The notes under the pieces: model-generated
What the model was told of the DNA's origin: nothing
The model's database searches: none
Seen by the model: the letters and a program-made list of their open reading frames with translations, nothing else
Made by a program: the position numbers and the translations under genes
Assembly (NCBI RefSeq): GCF_024347355.1
Contig: NZ_AP025467.1
Span: 123,828 to 187,827 of the forward strand
Length of the DNA: 64,000 nucleotides
Source: Vibrio chagasii
Lineage (GTDB): Bacteria; Pseudomonadota; Gammaproteobacteria; Enterobacterales; Vibrionaceae
Direction of reading: 5' to 3'
Shown here: one piece after another, positions 8,491 through 17,009 of the stretch
Position numbering within the stretch: the first letter of the stretch is position 1
How the letters are laid out: the number at the start of each line of letters is the position of its first letter

Positions 8491-8895
8491 GCCGGACAAA
8501 GGAGACACAATGGGGCTCGAAGAGGGTCAGCAATCAAGGCGAAGCCGTGAAGGATTGCGATAAAAACGCTTTTAGCTGGCGAAGCCAATCCTTATGGCCA
8601 CCAGCTTTACTGCTGACAGCATGACAACTTCGCTCCATCGTTGGCATTCTGTTGGCAGCTGGTGGACATTCAGCCTTGAGCTAACAATTGCTTCTTGTCC
8701 AATAGGAGCCGCTGCAGGGCGCGTGACAGCGTCTTTTTGCTGGCGCGAGCTCTGCATCCTATTGGGCTTTAAACAAAGCGAGGGACGAGCTGAGCCACTC
8801 TTAGTGAGGAACGAGCGCTAGTGTGGCAGCAAAGGTAACGCGGGAGGGGTGGGCCTCGGTCTGCGTAGGAAATGCAATGGCCTGATAAGGGAGAG
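8491..8895. repeat. Structured array repeat R5 (reference copy)
   Basis: Used as the reference for the hairpins. A 8530-8558 (GCAATC/GATTGC around GGCGAAGCC); B 8565-8590 (second GGCGAAGCC); C 8597-8666 (GCCACCAGC/GCTGGTGG, inner TGACA/TGGCA); D 8699-8765 (CCAATAGGA/TCCTATTGG, inner GACAGC/GCTGGC); E 8794-8827 (GCCACTC.../GTGTGGC). The TTGACT box is at 8481. Confidence 0.9.
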
Positions 8896-8896
8896 C

Positions 8897-8920
8897 TTCC
8901 TTGCGGTGAACCGCAAGGAA
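8897..8920. other. Unit-specific palindrome next to R5
   Basis: Arms TTCCTTGCGGT/ACCGCAAGGAA, one base after the repeat end; no T-run. Confidence 0.65.
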
Positions 8921-8926
8921 TTAGGG

Positions 8927-9184
8927 TTAATAATGAAGCAGCAAGCGAGCTTTAACTTTCCTGACGATCGGGTTTTCCTTTTCCTTGTCTTCCTTTTTAT
9001 AACTGATTGAATCAACGGTTACCTCAAAGGTGACGAAATGCTTCGCCTTCGTCAGCAAAGTGATGCCTTGATCAGCAAATGAGCTCAAACATAACTCTAT
9101 GCTTTCATCGATAGTACTCGCCAATTGTAAGGGCTTCATTTTAACGCCAGTACCATCGATGTTGTAATAAGATGCGGTAACCAT
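8927..9184 (-). CDS. Hypothetical protein (85 aa)
   Basis: Second gene of the P6 unit, ten bases after the stop of the large polyvalent-type gene, with an AAAAGG ribosome binding site. Basic C-terminus with many Lys/Arg. No recognised motif. Confidence 0.65.
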   Translation of the reverse strand: MVTASYYNIDGTGVKMKPLQLASTIDESIELCLSSFADQGITLLTKAKHFVTFEVTVDSISYKKEDKEKENPIVRKVKARLLLHY

Positions 9185-9194
9185 AAACGACCTT

Positions 9195-10703
9195 TTAATT
9201 TATATAGCTGCTTTTGTTGCTGGCAAAGTAAACATTAAATACCGCCGTTTTATATCGAATAACCCCTACGCCCTTAACGCGTTTGACCTCATCCATTAAA
9301 AAACAGCTAGCAAAACGTATCAGCTCCTCGCCTTTAACGTTTCTTACTGGTTCTTCCGGCTCATCGGTGTTCACAAACGTTATTGCTTCACAAGCTTCAA
9401 CCCAAACGCTGATTGTTTGGTCTTGCTCTGATTTTTTATCGATAAGCTTTTGCAGGAACGGAGCGCCTTCGGCTTCACTGGTGAATTCTTCGGCTTGGTT
9501 AGTGTTTGGGTTCGAATGAATAGGCGTACTGAGCTCAGCGTTCGAACCTGCAATGGCTGTGCAAAAAGTTTGGGCCGATTCAATGGTTCTAAAATGGAAC
9601 CCTGGCTTTGCATCACCCTTTGAGAATTTCGAATAGTAGCCCTTATGGGAATTGGCGAGTTCGTTAAGCTTAATAAACATCGGTTTATCAACGCGGTCTT
9701 CAAGGTTCACAACAAATATTGTGTGTCCCTCAGTGCTATGTACCATCGTTTCAATAGGTTTCACTTTCATGGCCCCTAAAGCTGGCTTAACTTCCGCCGC
9801 GCTGTTTTCATCGTTGGTGTCTTTTTCAGATTCAACATTACGAGCAACATACCCAGGAATAGCAATTTCGCCCATTGGGATACGGCGAGCTTTGTCCTCG
9901 TCAGTTTTGGAATATTTGAATGTAATTTTTTTAATCTCTATCCCGTTTCGAATGTACTCTTTATCAGTAAGATAATAACCTGCGCCAAGAGAATACTTTT
10001 CTCGATGTTCAACGCTTAATTCCTTGTTATTCAAGGCTTTAGTTGATTCGTGATTTAACGCCGCCTTTCGCATCTCAGAGAATAGATCCCTTGTGTGTTT
10101 CGACCACGCGAGAATAATGACGTTATCTGTTTTGGAGGCATAGTAATCCGCATAGGGATCCGATGATGGGCATGGGCTTGTGAAGCTTGCGACAATAACG
10201 GCTTTTGCGTCTTCTGGAATGTTCAACGATTCACGAAAAATCGCTTCTTCTTTTCTTCTCAGTTCAAGTTTGCGTTGTTTTTCTGCGTAAGCATTTTTTT
10301 GCGCTTCTTCCTTTCGGATCCCTTCCTGCTTAATGAACTCAAACAAAGCTGCTTGGTTTTCCGTGTTATCAATGTCTGAAAGGTCAACAAGAGTAAGAAA
10401 TTTATGTTCAAGTTTATTGGTGGCGCTTAAACGAGCTTCATTCGCAATAAAGTATTCCTTCAGTTGGCGCAGGCGTTTTTCAATACCCTTGTCAGACTCT
10501 AATGATTGACCAATGCATAGTTCAGATTCATATTGCTGACCATTATCAAAGTCGATGATGATATCTGTTTTTGCGCCCCCAAGCTCCTCTGTTGCCGCAA
10601 CCTTGAATGCTAATGCTTCGAATTCATTAACAGAGTACGATTTGTTTTCACTAAATAGGTTACTTTCTGAAAACGTAACAGTTACAAGAATTGGTTTAAT
10701 CAT
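9195..10703 (-). CDS. Large polyvalent-type protein (LPD25-like N-terminus)
   Basis: 502 residues. The N-terminal ~80 residues (strand, YSVNEFE, helix, GGAKTDIIIDFDNGQQYES) match my memory of large polyvalent-protein-associated domain LPD25, found in phage and plasmid proteins delivered with incoming DNA. A second region near 315-375 (HTIFVVNLEDRV ... GYYSKFSKG ... GFHFRT) has the pattern of another polyvalent-associated domain. Between them lies a charged coiled-coil-like stretch (about 128-160). No catalytic residues identified. Such proteins often counter host defences on entry, which fits the array. The start follows a leader of the form GCTTGGGGGCAAATC. Confidence 0.7.
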   Translation of the reverse strand: MIKPILVTVTFSESNLFSENKSYSVNEFEALAFKVAATEELGGAKTDIIIDFDNGQQYESELCIGQSLESDKGIEKRLRQLKEYFIANEARLSATNKLEHKFLTLVDLSDIDNTENQAALFEFIKQEGIRKEEAQKNAYAEKQRKLELRRKEEAIFRESLNIPEDAKAVIVASFTSPCPSSDPYADYYASKTDNVIILAWSKHTRDLFSEMRKAALNHESTKALNNKELSVEHREKYSLGAGYYLTDKEYIRNGIEIKKITFKYSKTDEDKARRIPMGEIAIPGYVARNVESEKDTNDENSAAEVKPALGAMKVKPIETMVHSTEGHTIFVVNLEDRVDKPMFIKLNELANSHKGYYSKFSKGDAKPGFHFRTIESAQTFCTAIAGSNAELSTPIHSNPNTNQAEEFTSEAEGAPFLQKLIDKKSEQDQTISVWVEACEAITFVNTDEPEEPVRNVKGEELIRFASCFLMDEVKRVKGVGVIRYKTAVFNVYFASNKSSYIN

Positions 10704-10750
10704 GATTTGCCCCCAAGCAATTGAATCAATGTTTCTAATCTCTGTAATTA

Positions 10751-10788
10751 ATTATATGCCAAAACAAAATAAATTACCATATACTAGC
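10751..10788 (-). promoter_or_regulatory. Array promoter P6
   Basis: GCTAGTATATGGTAAT box and -10 TATAAT (minus strand). Confidence 0.75.
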
Positions 10789-10822
10789 AACCCAAAAGAA
10801 CAAGTATATTTGTTGACTTTGC

Positions 10823-11224
10823 GCCGGAAAAAACGGACACAATAGGGCTCGAAGAGGGTCAGCAATCTAGGCGAAGCCGTGAAGGATTGCGTTGAAATGC
10901 TTTTAGTTGGCGTAGCCAAGCATTATGGCCACCAGCACCACTGCAACTGGGATGACAACCGCGCTCCATCGTTGGCATTCTAGTTGCGGCTGGTGGACAT
11001 TCAGCCTTGAGCTGAAACATTGAACTCACAATAGAGGCTCTGCAGTGTGCGTGACAGCGTCTTTTTTGCTGGCGCGAGCAATGCACTCTATTGTGCTTCA
11101 AATAACGCGAGGGACGAGCGTGAGCCACTCTTTGTGAGGTACGAACACAGTGTGGCAGCAAAGGTAACGCGGGAGGGGTGGGCCTCGGAACGCGAAGGAA
11201 ATGCAATGGCCTATTAGTGGAGAG
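10823..11224. repeat. Structured array repeat R6
   Basis: Full-length and almost the same as R2 and R8 through hairpins B-D. Confidence 0.9.
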
Positions 11225-11231
11225 TAAATTT

Positions 11232-11254
11232 AAAGTCCTCAAATTGAGGACTTT
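11232..11254. other. Unit-specific palindrome next to R6
   Basis: Arms AAAGTCCTCAA/TTGAGGACTTT; no T-run on the minus strand. Confidence 0.6.
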
Positions 11255-11272
11255 AGGGAGGGAGCTAGATAT

Positions 11273-12547
11273 TTAACTCGCTTTCTTTATGTGGATCATC
11301 GTGGTTTTTACGTTGGTGCCCGATGAGGAAAACTCCTTCTCATCTAACTGTTCAATCTCTGCACCAACACTCTTTAAAAAGTTTCGAAAAGCTACCTGTT
11401 TTGCTTGATTACCTTCCAACCAAGACTGGCTTGCAAATGAAACCATCTCGCCATCAGGGAGCAAATGGTCATGGTACATTTTTAAGATATGTTCAATGTC
11501 CTGATTATTAGTAAATGGCGGGTTACCAATAATGCGATCAAACATCCCTCCGTGAAACTGCATGAAATCAATGTGAGTTACATCGAAGCCCTGTGAGACC
11601 AGTTGTTTAACATTGTCAGGGTGTATTTCGACAAGTGTACCGCGATCAGAGATTTGTCGAGCCAACACGGCCAAGTTCCCCACACCTGCTGACGGTTCGA
11701 ACCATGTGTGCTCAGGTTTAAGGTTTAGTTTCTTAATCGCTTTAACGCCCAATTTCTCCGGAGTCCAAAACATTTGAAACTTTTTCTTGTCATTAAGCTT
11801 CTCGCCTTCAAGCAATCTCGCTTGAATTTCTGAAGCACATTTACCCTTAAACACAAAAGCATTCTTTCGGTAAACACCGTCAGCTTTTTGTAAAAGCGTT
11901 TTTAGTTGGGGATAGTAATTGAGTTGCTCTTTAGGCATCAGAAGTGTATCACCGCTCGCCGTAAAGGTGGCCAACTCAGCGAGAACGGGATCTGAACTTG
12001 AAACCGGTGCTAACTCCGTTGGCTCATCTTGCTCCGTTGGCTCAGTGTTATTTAATTCGAGTGTACCTTTGTGCTTCATGTAGAAAAATTGAGAATGAGC
12101 ATATTTAACCGTTTTAAATTGCTCTGGGCCTAAACGATAGAATGTGCTGTCATACTCTAACGTAGCAAGGAAGTTTTCGAGATCAAGATTGAAAAAGCCC
12201 GTCACTTCTGAAGAATCATTGATGTTTGCGCAAAGCCACTTGAAAAATGGTACCTCACAAAGAGGCGTGTTCATCTGGCAATCAGGAAGGCTAAACACTT
12301 CGCGGACAATATCCAACTTAACAGGCGTTGTAATGCTGCAAGCCATCGAGAAGCGTTCAGAAACTGTAAGCTCTCGCAATCCCTTTTTAAACTTAGTAGT
12401 GCGATAAAGACACTCCCTTTGGTTGCCATCGGTTACACAGCTGGAGCCGCAATCGTAAAGCAAATCAGCTTTAGTGTTCTGCGCCTTAATTTGATTCATG
12501 ATTTTTTTGAATTCTGAACGAGTCTTGATTTGGTAGAAATGTTCCAT
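11273..12547 (-). CDS. Adenine-type DNA methyltransferase (NPPF motif)
   Basis: 424 residues from the ATG at 12547 (leader GCTTGGGGGTAAAC). SAM-binding motif I is FEPSAGVGNLA (283-293) and the catalytic motif is GNPPF (341-345), as in N6-adenine methyltransferases of the gamma type. The N-terminal 250 residues carry six or more Cys and no recognised domain; they might give target recognition or a polyvalent-type accessory role. No endonuclease is next to it, so it would act as a lone protective methyltransferase on plasmid DNA. Single-gene unit under P7. Confidence 0.8.
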   Translation of the reverse strand: MEHFYQIKTRSEFKKIMNQIKAQNTKADLLYDCGSSCVTDGNQRECLYRTTKFKKGLRELTVSERFSMACSITTPVKLDIVREVFSLPDCQMNTPLCEVPFFKWLCANINDSSEVTGFFNLDLENFLATLEYDSTFYRLGPEQFKTVKYAHSQFFYMKHKGTLELNNTEPTEQDEPTELAPVSSSDPVLAELATFTASGDTLLMPKEQLNYYPQLKTLLQKADGVYRKNAFVFKGKCASEIQARLLEGEKLNDKKKFQMFWTPEKLGVKAIKKLNLKPEHTWFEPSAGVGNLAVLARQISDRGTLVEIHPDNVKQLVSQGFDVTHIDFMQFHGGMFDRIIGNPPFTNNQDIEHILKMYHDHLLPDGEMVSFASQSWLEGNQAKQVAFRNFLKSVGAEIEQLDEKEFSSSGTNVKTTMIHIKKAS

Positions 12548-12603
12548 GTTTACCCCCAAGCAACTGATTTAAAATGTTAAATTATTAAACTTCAACATTG
12601 GTA

Positions 12604-12640
12604 ATTATAGCAAATCACCACTAAATTACCATAATATAGC
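12604..12640 (-). promoter_or_regulatory. Array promoter P7
   Basis: GCTATATTATGGTAAT box and -10 TATAAT. The leader has arms AATGTT/AACATT (12573-12599). Confidence 0.75.
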
Positions 12641-12674
12641 ACCAACAAAACACACATATTTCCGTTGACTTGTC

Positions 12675-13058
12675 GCCGGACAAACGGGACACAATGGGGC
12701 TCGAAGAGGGATAGCTTTTTAGGCGAAGCCGTTTAGAAAAGCGTTATAAACTGACTGGCGTAGCCAGTATCATCATGGCCAATAGCTTCCTGCTTTAACG
12801 ATGCCAGCAGTCTTTTTTTGCTGGCATCGTTAATGCGCTATTGGACATACAGCCTTGAGCTTAACCAAACAAAGAGTTCAAGACATCTGCACAAGCTATG
12901 ACAATCGTGTTTTTGATTGGCTTAGCTTGTGCGTATTGAACTTCATCTTAGAGTGGAGGGAGGAACGACATCTACTCGAATTTGGCTTTTGATCTTTAGG
13001 GTCAAGCATGGTGGGTGGGCCACGGTGATGCTTAGGGAGAATCCCTGGTAATGGAGTG
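12675..13058. repeat. Structured array repeat R7 (rearranged)
   Basis: Most divergent long copy. Hairpin A stem is changed to GCTTTTTA/TAGAAAAGC. A hairpin with D-type architecture (CCAATAGC outer stem, perfect TTAACGATGCCAGCA inner stem, T-rich loop) comes first, followed by one with C-type architecture (GTTCAA outer, GCACAAGCTA inner, TGACAATC/GATTGGCT), the reverse of the usual order. Right end is type 2, as in R3. Confidence 0.85.
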
Positions 13059-13069
13059 CTCGTTCGCGA

Positions 13070-13101
13070 GGATAAGCTGTGCCTAATGACATAGCTCATC
13101 C
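13070..13101. other. Imperfect palindrome next to R7
   Basis: Arms GGATAAGCTGTG/CATAGCTCATCC, 10 of 12 positions complementary. Confidence 0.45.
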
Positions 13102-13109
13102 TTCGGGGT

Positions 13110-13475
13110 TTAATGCTCAGTTGGCACTAACTCATCGGTTCGGGCTTCGTAGTTTTCAATCAACCGTTCTATTTTCTTCGGTGTGAACTGATCATAGCCA
13201 CGTATTGCATGAGCCTCAAAGACCTTTGCTCTCAATCCACGCTGCGACAGCTTTGTGTGTTCGATAGCAACTTGCTCAACTGACTGGAAGAATTTCACTT
13301 GCTTTGCCAGGCGTAAAACAAGATTGTCATTTTGTCGTTTTTCATTCCAACGCATGAAAATGCGATACCCAATGAATGACGGAATGAGAGACGCTAATAG
13401 AGTACAAAGTCCTTCAATGGTTGACGCTATAATATTGGGATCTACCAGTAGTTTTAGAACTTGCTCTTCAATCAT
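13110..13475 (-). CDS. Small membrane-anchored protein (121 aa)
   Basis: One N-terminal hydrophobic segment (about residues 14-40, ending FIGYRIFMRW) followed by a basic, helical cytoplasmic domain. This layout suggests an inner-membrane protein with its C-terminus inside. Unlike most array genes it lacks the GCTTGGGGGCA leader. Function unknown. Confidence 0.7.
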   Translation of the reverse strand: MIEEQVLKLLVDPNIIASTIEGLCTLLASLIPSFIGYRIFMRWNEKRQNDNLVLRLAKQVKFFQSVEQVAIEHTKLSQRGLRAKVFEAHAIRGYDQFTPKKIERLIENYEARTDELVPTEH

Positions 13476-13508
13476 AATATGTACTCACTCTATTGATTTC
13501 TTATCTAT

Positions 13509-13546
13509 ATTTTATCATTCACAGTCATTTAATACCATAAACAAGC
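13509..13546 (-). promoter_or_regulatory. Array promoter P8
   Basis: GCTTGTTTATGGTATT box with a weaker -10 (GATAAAAT) at the same spacing as the other units. Confidence 0.6.
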
Positions 13547-13580
13547 ACCAATTAAAGTAAAGTATAAATGTTGACTTTGC

Positions 13581-13987
13581 ACCGGACAAACCAGACACAA
13601 TAGGGCTCGAAGAGGGTCAGCAATCTAGGCGAAGCCGTGAAGGATTGCGTTGAAATGCTTTTAGTTGGCGTAGCCAAGCATTATGCCAACCAGCACCACT
13701 GCAACTGGGATGACAACCGCGCTCCATCGTTGGCATTCTAGTTGCGGCTGGTGGAGATTCAGCCTTGAGCTGAAATATTGAACTCACAATAGAGGCTCTG
13801 CAGTGTGCGTGACAGCGTCTTTTTGCTGGCGCGAGCAATGCACTCTATTGTGCTTCAAATAACGCGAGGGACGAGCGTGAGCCACTCTCAGCGAAGAATG
13901 AGCTTGTAGATTGGCAGCAAAGGTAACCGCGGGGCTGAGGGTGGGCCTCGGAACGCGTAGGAAATGCAATGGCCTGATAGTGGAGAG
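13581..13987. repeat. Structured array repeat R8
   Basis: Full-length, near-identical to R2/R6 up to hairpin D, then diverging in hairpin E. Confidence 0.9.
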
Positions 13988-13988
13988 C

Positions 13989-14021
13989 ACTTTTTAAGGC
14001 TCCAACGAAGCCTTAAAAAGT
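13989..14021. other. Unit-specific palindrome next to R8
   Basis: 13-base arms ACTTTTTAAGGCT/AGCCTTAAAAAGT, one base after the repeat end. Confidence 0.65.
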
Positions 14022-14028
14022 ATCAGGA

Positions 14029-14970
14029 TTAGATTTTTGACATCTGAATCACTGGGAGCTTAGTTTGTAGTTCAGTCAGTTCTTGGTATTGAGCTAAAAG
14101 ATCTTCGAACCATGTTTCAAAACAAGTAACTGGTGTCGTTAAGTGAAACTTACGAAGTAGGTAAACTTGTTGGCCAAACGTCAGCTTTTTGAGAATTGAG
14201 TAAATACAAAGCGCATGGATAAACGCCACTTTTGTGCAACCTTGGGCTATCAGTGATTGTCGAGATAAGACGTTGTCCAAATATTTGCACTCATAAGAGA
14301 TCTCGCCGTTCTTGTCCGCTTTAATGACGTCAGCAAACTTTGTGTTGAGATCGTCCTTCGCTTCATTAAACAACTCATCCGCCATTTCTTTATCAGCAGT
14401 GTTAACGGTATCTGCATAAATATACGTATTCAAATCAGTCATTTGATTCTGATACAGAAATAGGTCAATTGTATATAGGTCATTAATCTGTGGGATGTAC
14501 TGGTCTAGGTAACGGCCACTTTTAAAGTTGTCGATCACTTCTTCCGCCAACTTAGTAATGAACTCTTCTGCCTCATTTTTAACTTCTGAAAGTTCGGACG
14601 GTAAGACCACCGATCGACTGTACAGATAATCTCCAACAAATACCGACCCTGTCGTTTCAACTTCATCAACGACTTTCTGAGATAATTCCATCTCATCAAA
14701 TGAGATGGTCAGTTGATAAATGTCGTGACCGTTGAAATTGCTATCAATAGGTTCGTTCTGGCCTTCCACCACAAACTTGTTTGGCTCCAGGCTTTCAAGC
14801 CAATTCAACAACGCAGCACTGGTACTTGATGACTTTGCGAATGCCAGGATTGCGTTTTTATTATGAATCGCGGTTTCATTGCTTGTCGTCAGTGCTTGAA
14901 GCGTGACAAGCGAAGTCGCAAGAGTAGTTTGTTTTTCGATTTGACTTTGCAGTTGGTTCAAAATGCTCAT
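14029..14970 (-). CDS. Hypothetical array protein (313 aa)
   Basis: Second gene of the P9 unit; start and upstream stop overlap (ATGA). Acidic, helical, soluble-looking protein with no recognised motif. It forms a fixed pair with the 174-codon frame upstream, so the two products may act together. Confidence 0.7.
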   Translation of the reverse strand: MSILNQLQSQIEKQTTLATSLVTLQALTTSNETAIHNKNAILAFAKSSSTSAALLNWLESLEPNKFVVEGQNEPIDSNFNGHDIYQLTISFDEMELSQKVVDEVETTGSVFVGDYLYSRSVVLPSELSEVKNEAEEFITKLAEEVIDNFKSGRYLDQYIPQINDLYTIDLFLYQNQMTDLNTYIYADTVNTADKEMADELFNEAKDDLNTKFADVIKADKNGEISYECKYLDNVLSRQSLIAQGCTKVAFIHALCIYSILKKLTFGQQVYLLRKFHLTTPVTCFETWFEDLLAQYQELTELQTKLPVIQMSKI

Positions 14971-15470
14971 GCTACTTTCTCCACTGCTTTGCGTAATGGG
15001 TCAATAACATAACCATCTGCATCGAGATCTTGTTTCTTGTAAGCAATAAGTGCTGCTTCGAGTATCTGATACTCGTAGCCGGAACCGAAAAAGTCAGCCC
15101 CTACAAAACCACCGATCGCATTATCTGAAATCCCTTCAATAGATTCCCAGCTTCGGCCAGTCCAATAAGAGCTTTCAACGAACCAAACCCCTGCTCGCTG
15201 AATTCGAGCTTTAAAGTTTCGTTCTTCTCGCTTTAACTGCTTAGGACATAAGTCTTTGTTCACTTCTGGATTAAATACATCACCCGCAAGTTCTTCATAA
15301 CGCCAAGTGTTATCCGCATGGGCTTCTACACGGATTTTGCCGGCCAAGATAGCTCGCGTCAGTTCTTCTACACCTTGCACGTTTAACTGACTGCCAGTAT
15401 CAAGCTGTTTTGCCAATGCTTTAATGGCTGTCTTACTGTACGCATTAATGCTTAAATTTTCGTTACTCAT
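14967..15470 (-). CDS. Hypothetical array protein (167 aa)
   Basis: The ATG at 15470 is chosen; an in-frame ATG within the leader at 15491 would add seven residues (MLGGKNI). Contains a Gly/Ser/aromatic-rich middle (GGFVGADFFGSGYEYQ). No family recognised. Confidence 0.7.
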   Translation of the reverse strand: MSNENLSINAYSKTAIKALAKQLDTGSQLNVQGVEELTRAILAGKIRVEAHADNTWRYEELAGDVFNPEVNKDLCPKQLKREERNFKARIQRAGVWFVESSYWTGRSWESIEGISDNAIGGFVGADFFGSGYEYQILEAALIAYKKQDLDADGYVIDPLRKAVEKVA

Positions 15471-15523
15471 AATGTTTTTGCCCCCAAGCAATTCATAAAG
15501 AGACCATCTCTTTAAGTCACTAT

Positions 15524-15561
15524 ATTATAGGAAAAAATACACACAATTACCATAAATTAGC
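15524..15561 (-). promoter_or_regulatory. Array promoter P9
   Basis: GCTAATTTATGGTAAT box and -10 TATAAT. The leader hairpin is perfect: AAAGAGA-CCA-TCTCTTT (15497-15513). Confidence 0.8.
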
Positions 15562-15595
15562 ACTTAATATTTATAATTAAAGTTATTGCATTCCC

Positions 15596-15997
15596 GCCGG
15601 ACAAACGATACACAATAGGGCTCGAAGAGGGTCAGCAATCTAGGCGAAGCCGTGAAGGATTGCGTTAAAAACGCTTTTAGCTGGCGAAGCCATGCATTAT
15701 GGGCAACAGGATCACTGCAACCAGTATGACAATCGCGCTTCACCGTTGGCATTCTGGTTGTCCTGATGCCCATTCAGCCTTGAGCTAACAAATTTACTTA
15801 AGCCAATAGAGTTTCTGCATGGTGCGTGACAGCGTCTTTTTGCTGGCACGTGCAATGCACTCTATTGAGCTTTCATCAGGCGAGGAACGAGCGACAGCCC
15901 CTCATAGTGAGGAACGAACAACGAGGGGCAGCAAAGGTAACGCGGGAGGGGTGGGCCTCGGTCTGCGTAGGAAATGCAATGGCCTATTAAGGGAGAG
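15596..15997. repeat. Structured array repeat R9
   Basis: Full-length. Hairpin C has CAACAGG/CCTGATG-type arms unlike its neighbours; hairpin E stem is GCCCCTC/GAGGGGC. Confidence 0.9.
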
Positions 15998-16001
15998 TTG
16001 G

Positions 16002-16030
16002 CCATCGCTATTCTTAGTGAATAGCGATGG
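16002..16030. other. Unit-specific palindrome next to R9
   Basis: 11-base arms CCATCGCTATT/AATAGCGATGG, four bases after the repeat. Confidence 0.65.
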
Positions 16031-16108
16031 TTTATATCGATTTGTCAGGAAAACGGTTTCTTAATTTTATAATGTATCTTCACCAAATTGTAATGACCGC
16101 CATTTCCT

Positions 16109-16306
16109 CTATATCTGACCATTTATAGCTAACTCGCAATCATTTTGTTCTAACTGCTCTATCAATAATGAACGTTGATTAGCTGTTATATCAAGAATCA
16201 CTGCATTTAGATTAGGGAAACGAAGAACATCTAAGGCATATTCAATCTTTTCCAACGTTGTAGCTTCCAGTACCAGCTCGGTAATTTGTTCTATGTTTAA
16301 ATGCAT
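16109..16306 (-). CDS. Small hypothetical protein (65 aa)
   Basis: Second gene of the P10 unit, 103 bases after the first, with an AAGGGAAAATAA ribosome binding site. Leu/Ile/Glu-rich and probably helical. No motif recognised. A hairpin (AGATGGAGAA/TTCTCCATCT, about 16370-16393) lies in the gap between the two genes. Confidence 0.6.
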   Translation of the reverse strand: MHLNIEQITELVLEATTLEKIEYALDVLRFPNLNAVILDITANQRSLLIEQLEQNDCELAINGQI

Positions 16307-16409
16307 TTATTTTCCCTTACTTGTTTTTGGTATCTAAAGAGCAAAATACATCTCTTTCTGTATGAGCAGATGGAGAATTGATTCTCCATCTTTTCTTTAC
16401 TAGTTCCTG

Positions 16410-16658
16410 TTAATCAGAGTAAACACATAGTACGCCAGGGTTATGCCACTCAAGTAAGAGACCATGTTTTTTGACTATCTGTTCAATTTTAGGATTGATG
16501 TAGCTGTCTTCCCAATACTCAGCCCATACCTCAGTGCCGTTACTCTCACCAGATATCTGAAAGTACCCACCCCAACCGTTTTTGAGAACTGGCACACCAA
16601 TCGCTTGTAGTTCATCAAAAGCCTTCTGTGATTTTTTTGTGTGTTTTAAATCTGACAT
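16410..16658 (-). CDS. Small hypothetical protein (82 aa)
   Basis: The ATG at 16658 follows GCTTGGGGGCATAC. Conserved-looking features are GGYFQISGES, VWAEYWED and LLEWHNPGVLCVYSD, which remind me of a small phage/plasmid domain of unknown function (DUF3085-like pattern of paired Trp/Tyr strands). Not certain. Confidence 0.65.
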   Translation of the reverse strand: MSDLKHTKKSQKAFDELQAIGVPVLKNGWGGYFQISGESNGTEVWAEYWEDSYINPKIEQIVKKHGLLLEWHNPGVLCVYSD

Positions 16659-16710
16659 GTATGCCCCCAAGCAACATTTAGGGAGAACCCTTTGCTCTCC
16701 AACTGTTTAA

Positions 16711-16747
16711 ATTATAGCAAAATCTCACTTTAATACCATAAATTAGC
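16711..16747 (-). promoter_or_regulatory. Array promoter P10
   Basis: GCTAATTTATGGTATT box, extended -10 TGCTATAAT, then AACAGTTGG and hairpin GGAGA/TCTCC (16682-16700). Confidence 0.8.
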
Positions 16748-16781
16748 AGCAATTAAATGTAATTAAATCACTTGCATTTAG

Positions 16782-16986
16782 GCCGGACAAACGAGACACA
16801 ATGGGGCTCGAAGAGGGTCAGCAATCTAGGCGAAGCCGTTAAGGATTGCGTTGAAAAAGCTTTTAGATGGCGAAGCCAATCCTTATGGCCACCAGTCTTA
16901 CTGCAGCCTGTATGACAATCGCGCTTCATCGTTGGCATTCTGTTTGCAGCTGGTGGGCATTCAGCCCTGAGCTAACAAATTTTCTT
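16782..16986. repeat. Structured array repeat R10 (truncated)
   Basis: Hairpins A-C only. The copy stops after the CCCTGAGCTAACAAAT stretch, and the next gene begins at once. Hairpins D and E and the GGGAGAG end are missing. Confidence 0.85.
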
Positions 16987-17009
16987 GTTCGTTCATCATT
17001 CATTTCCTT

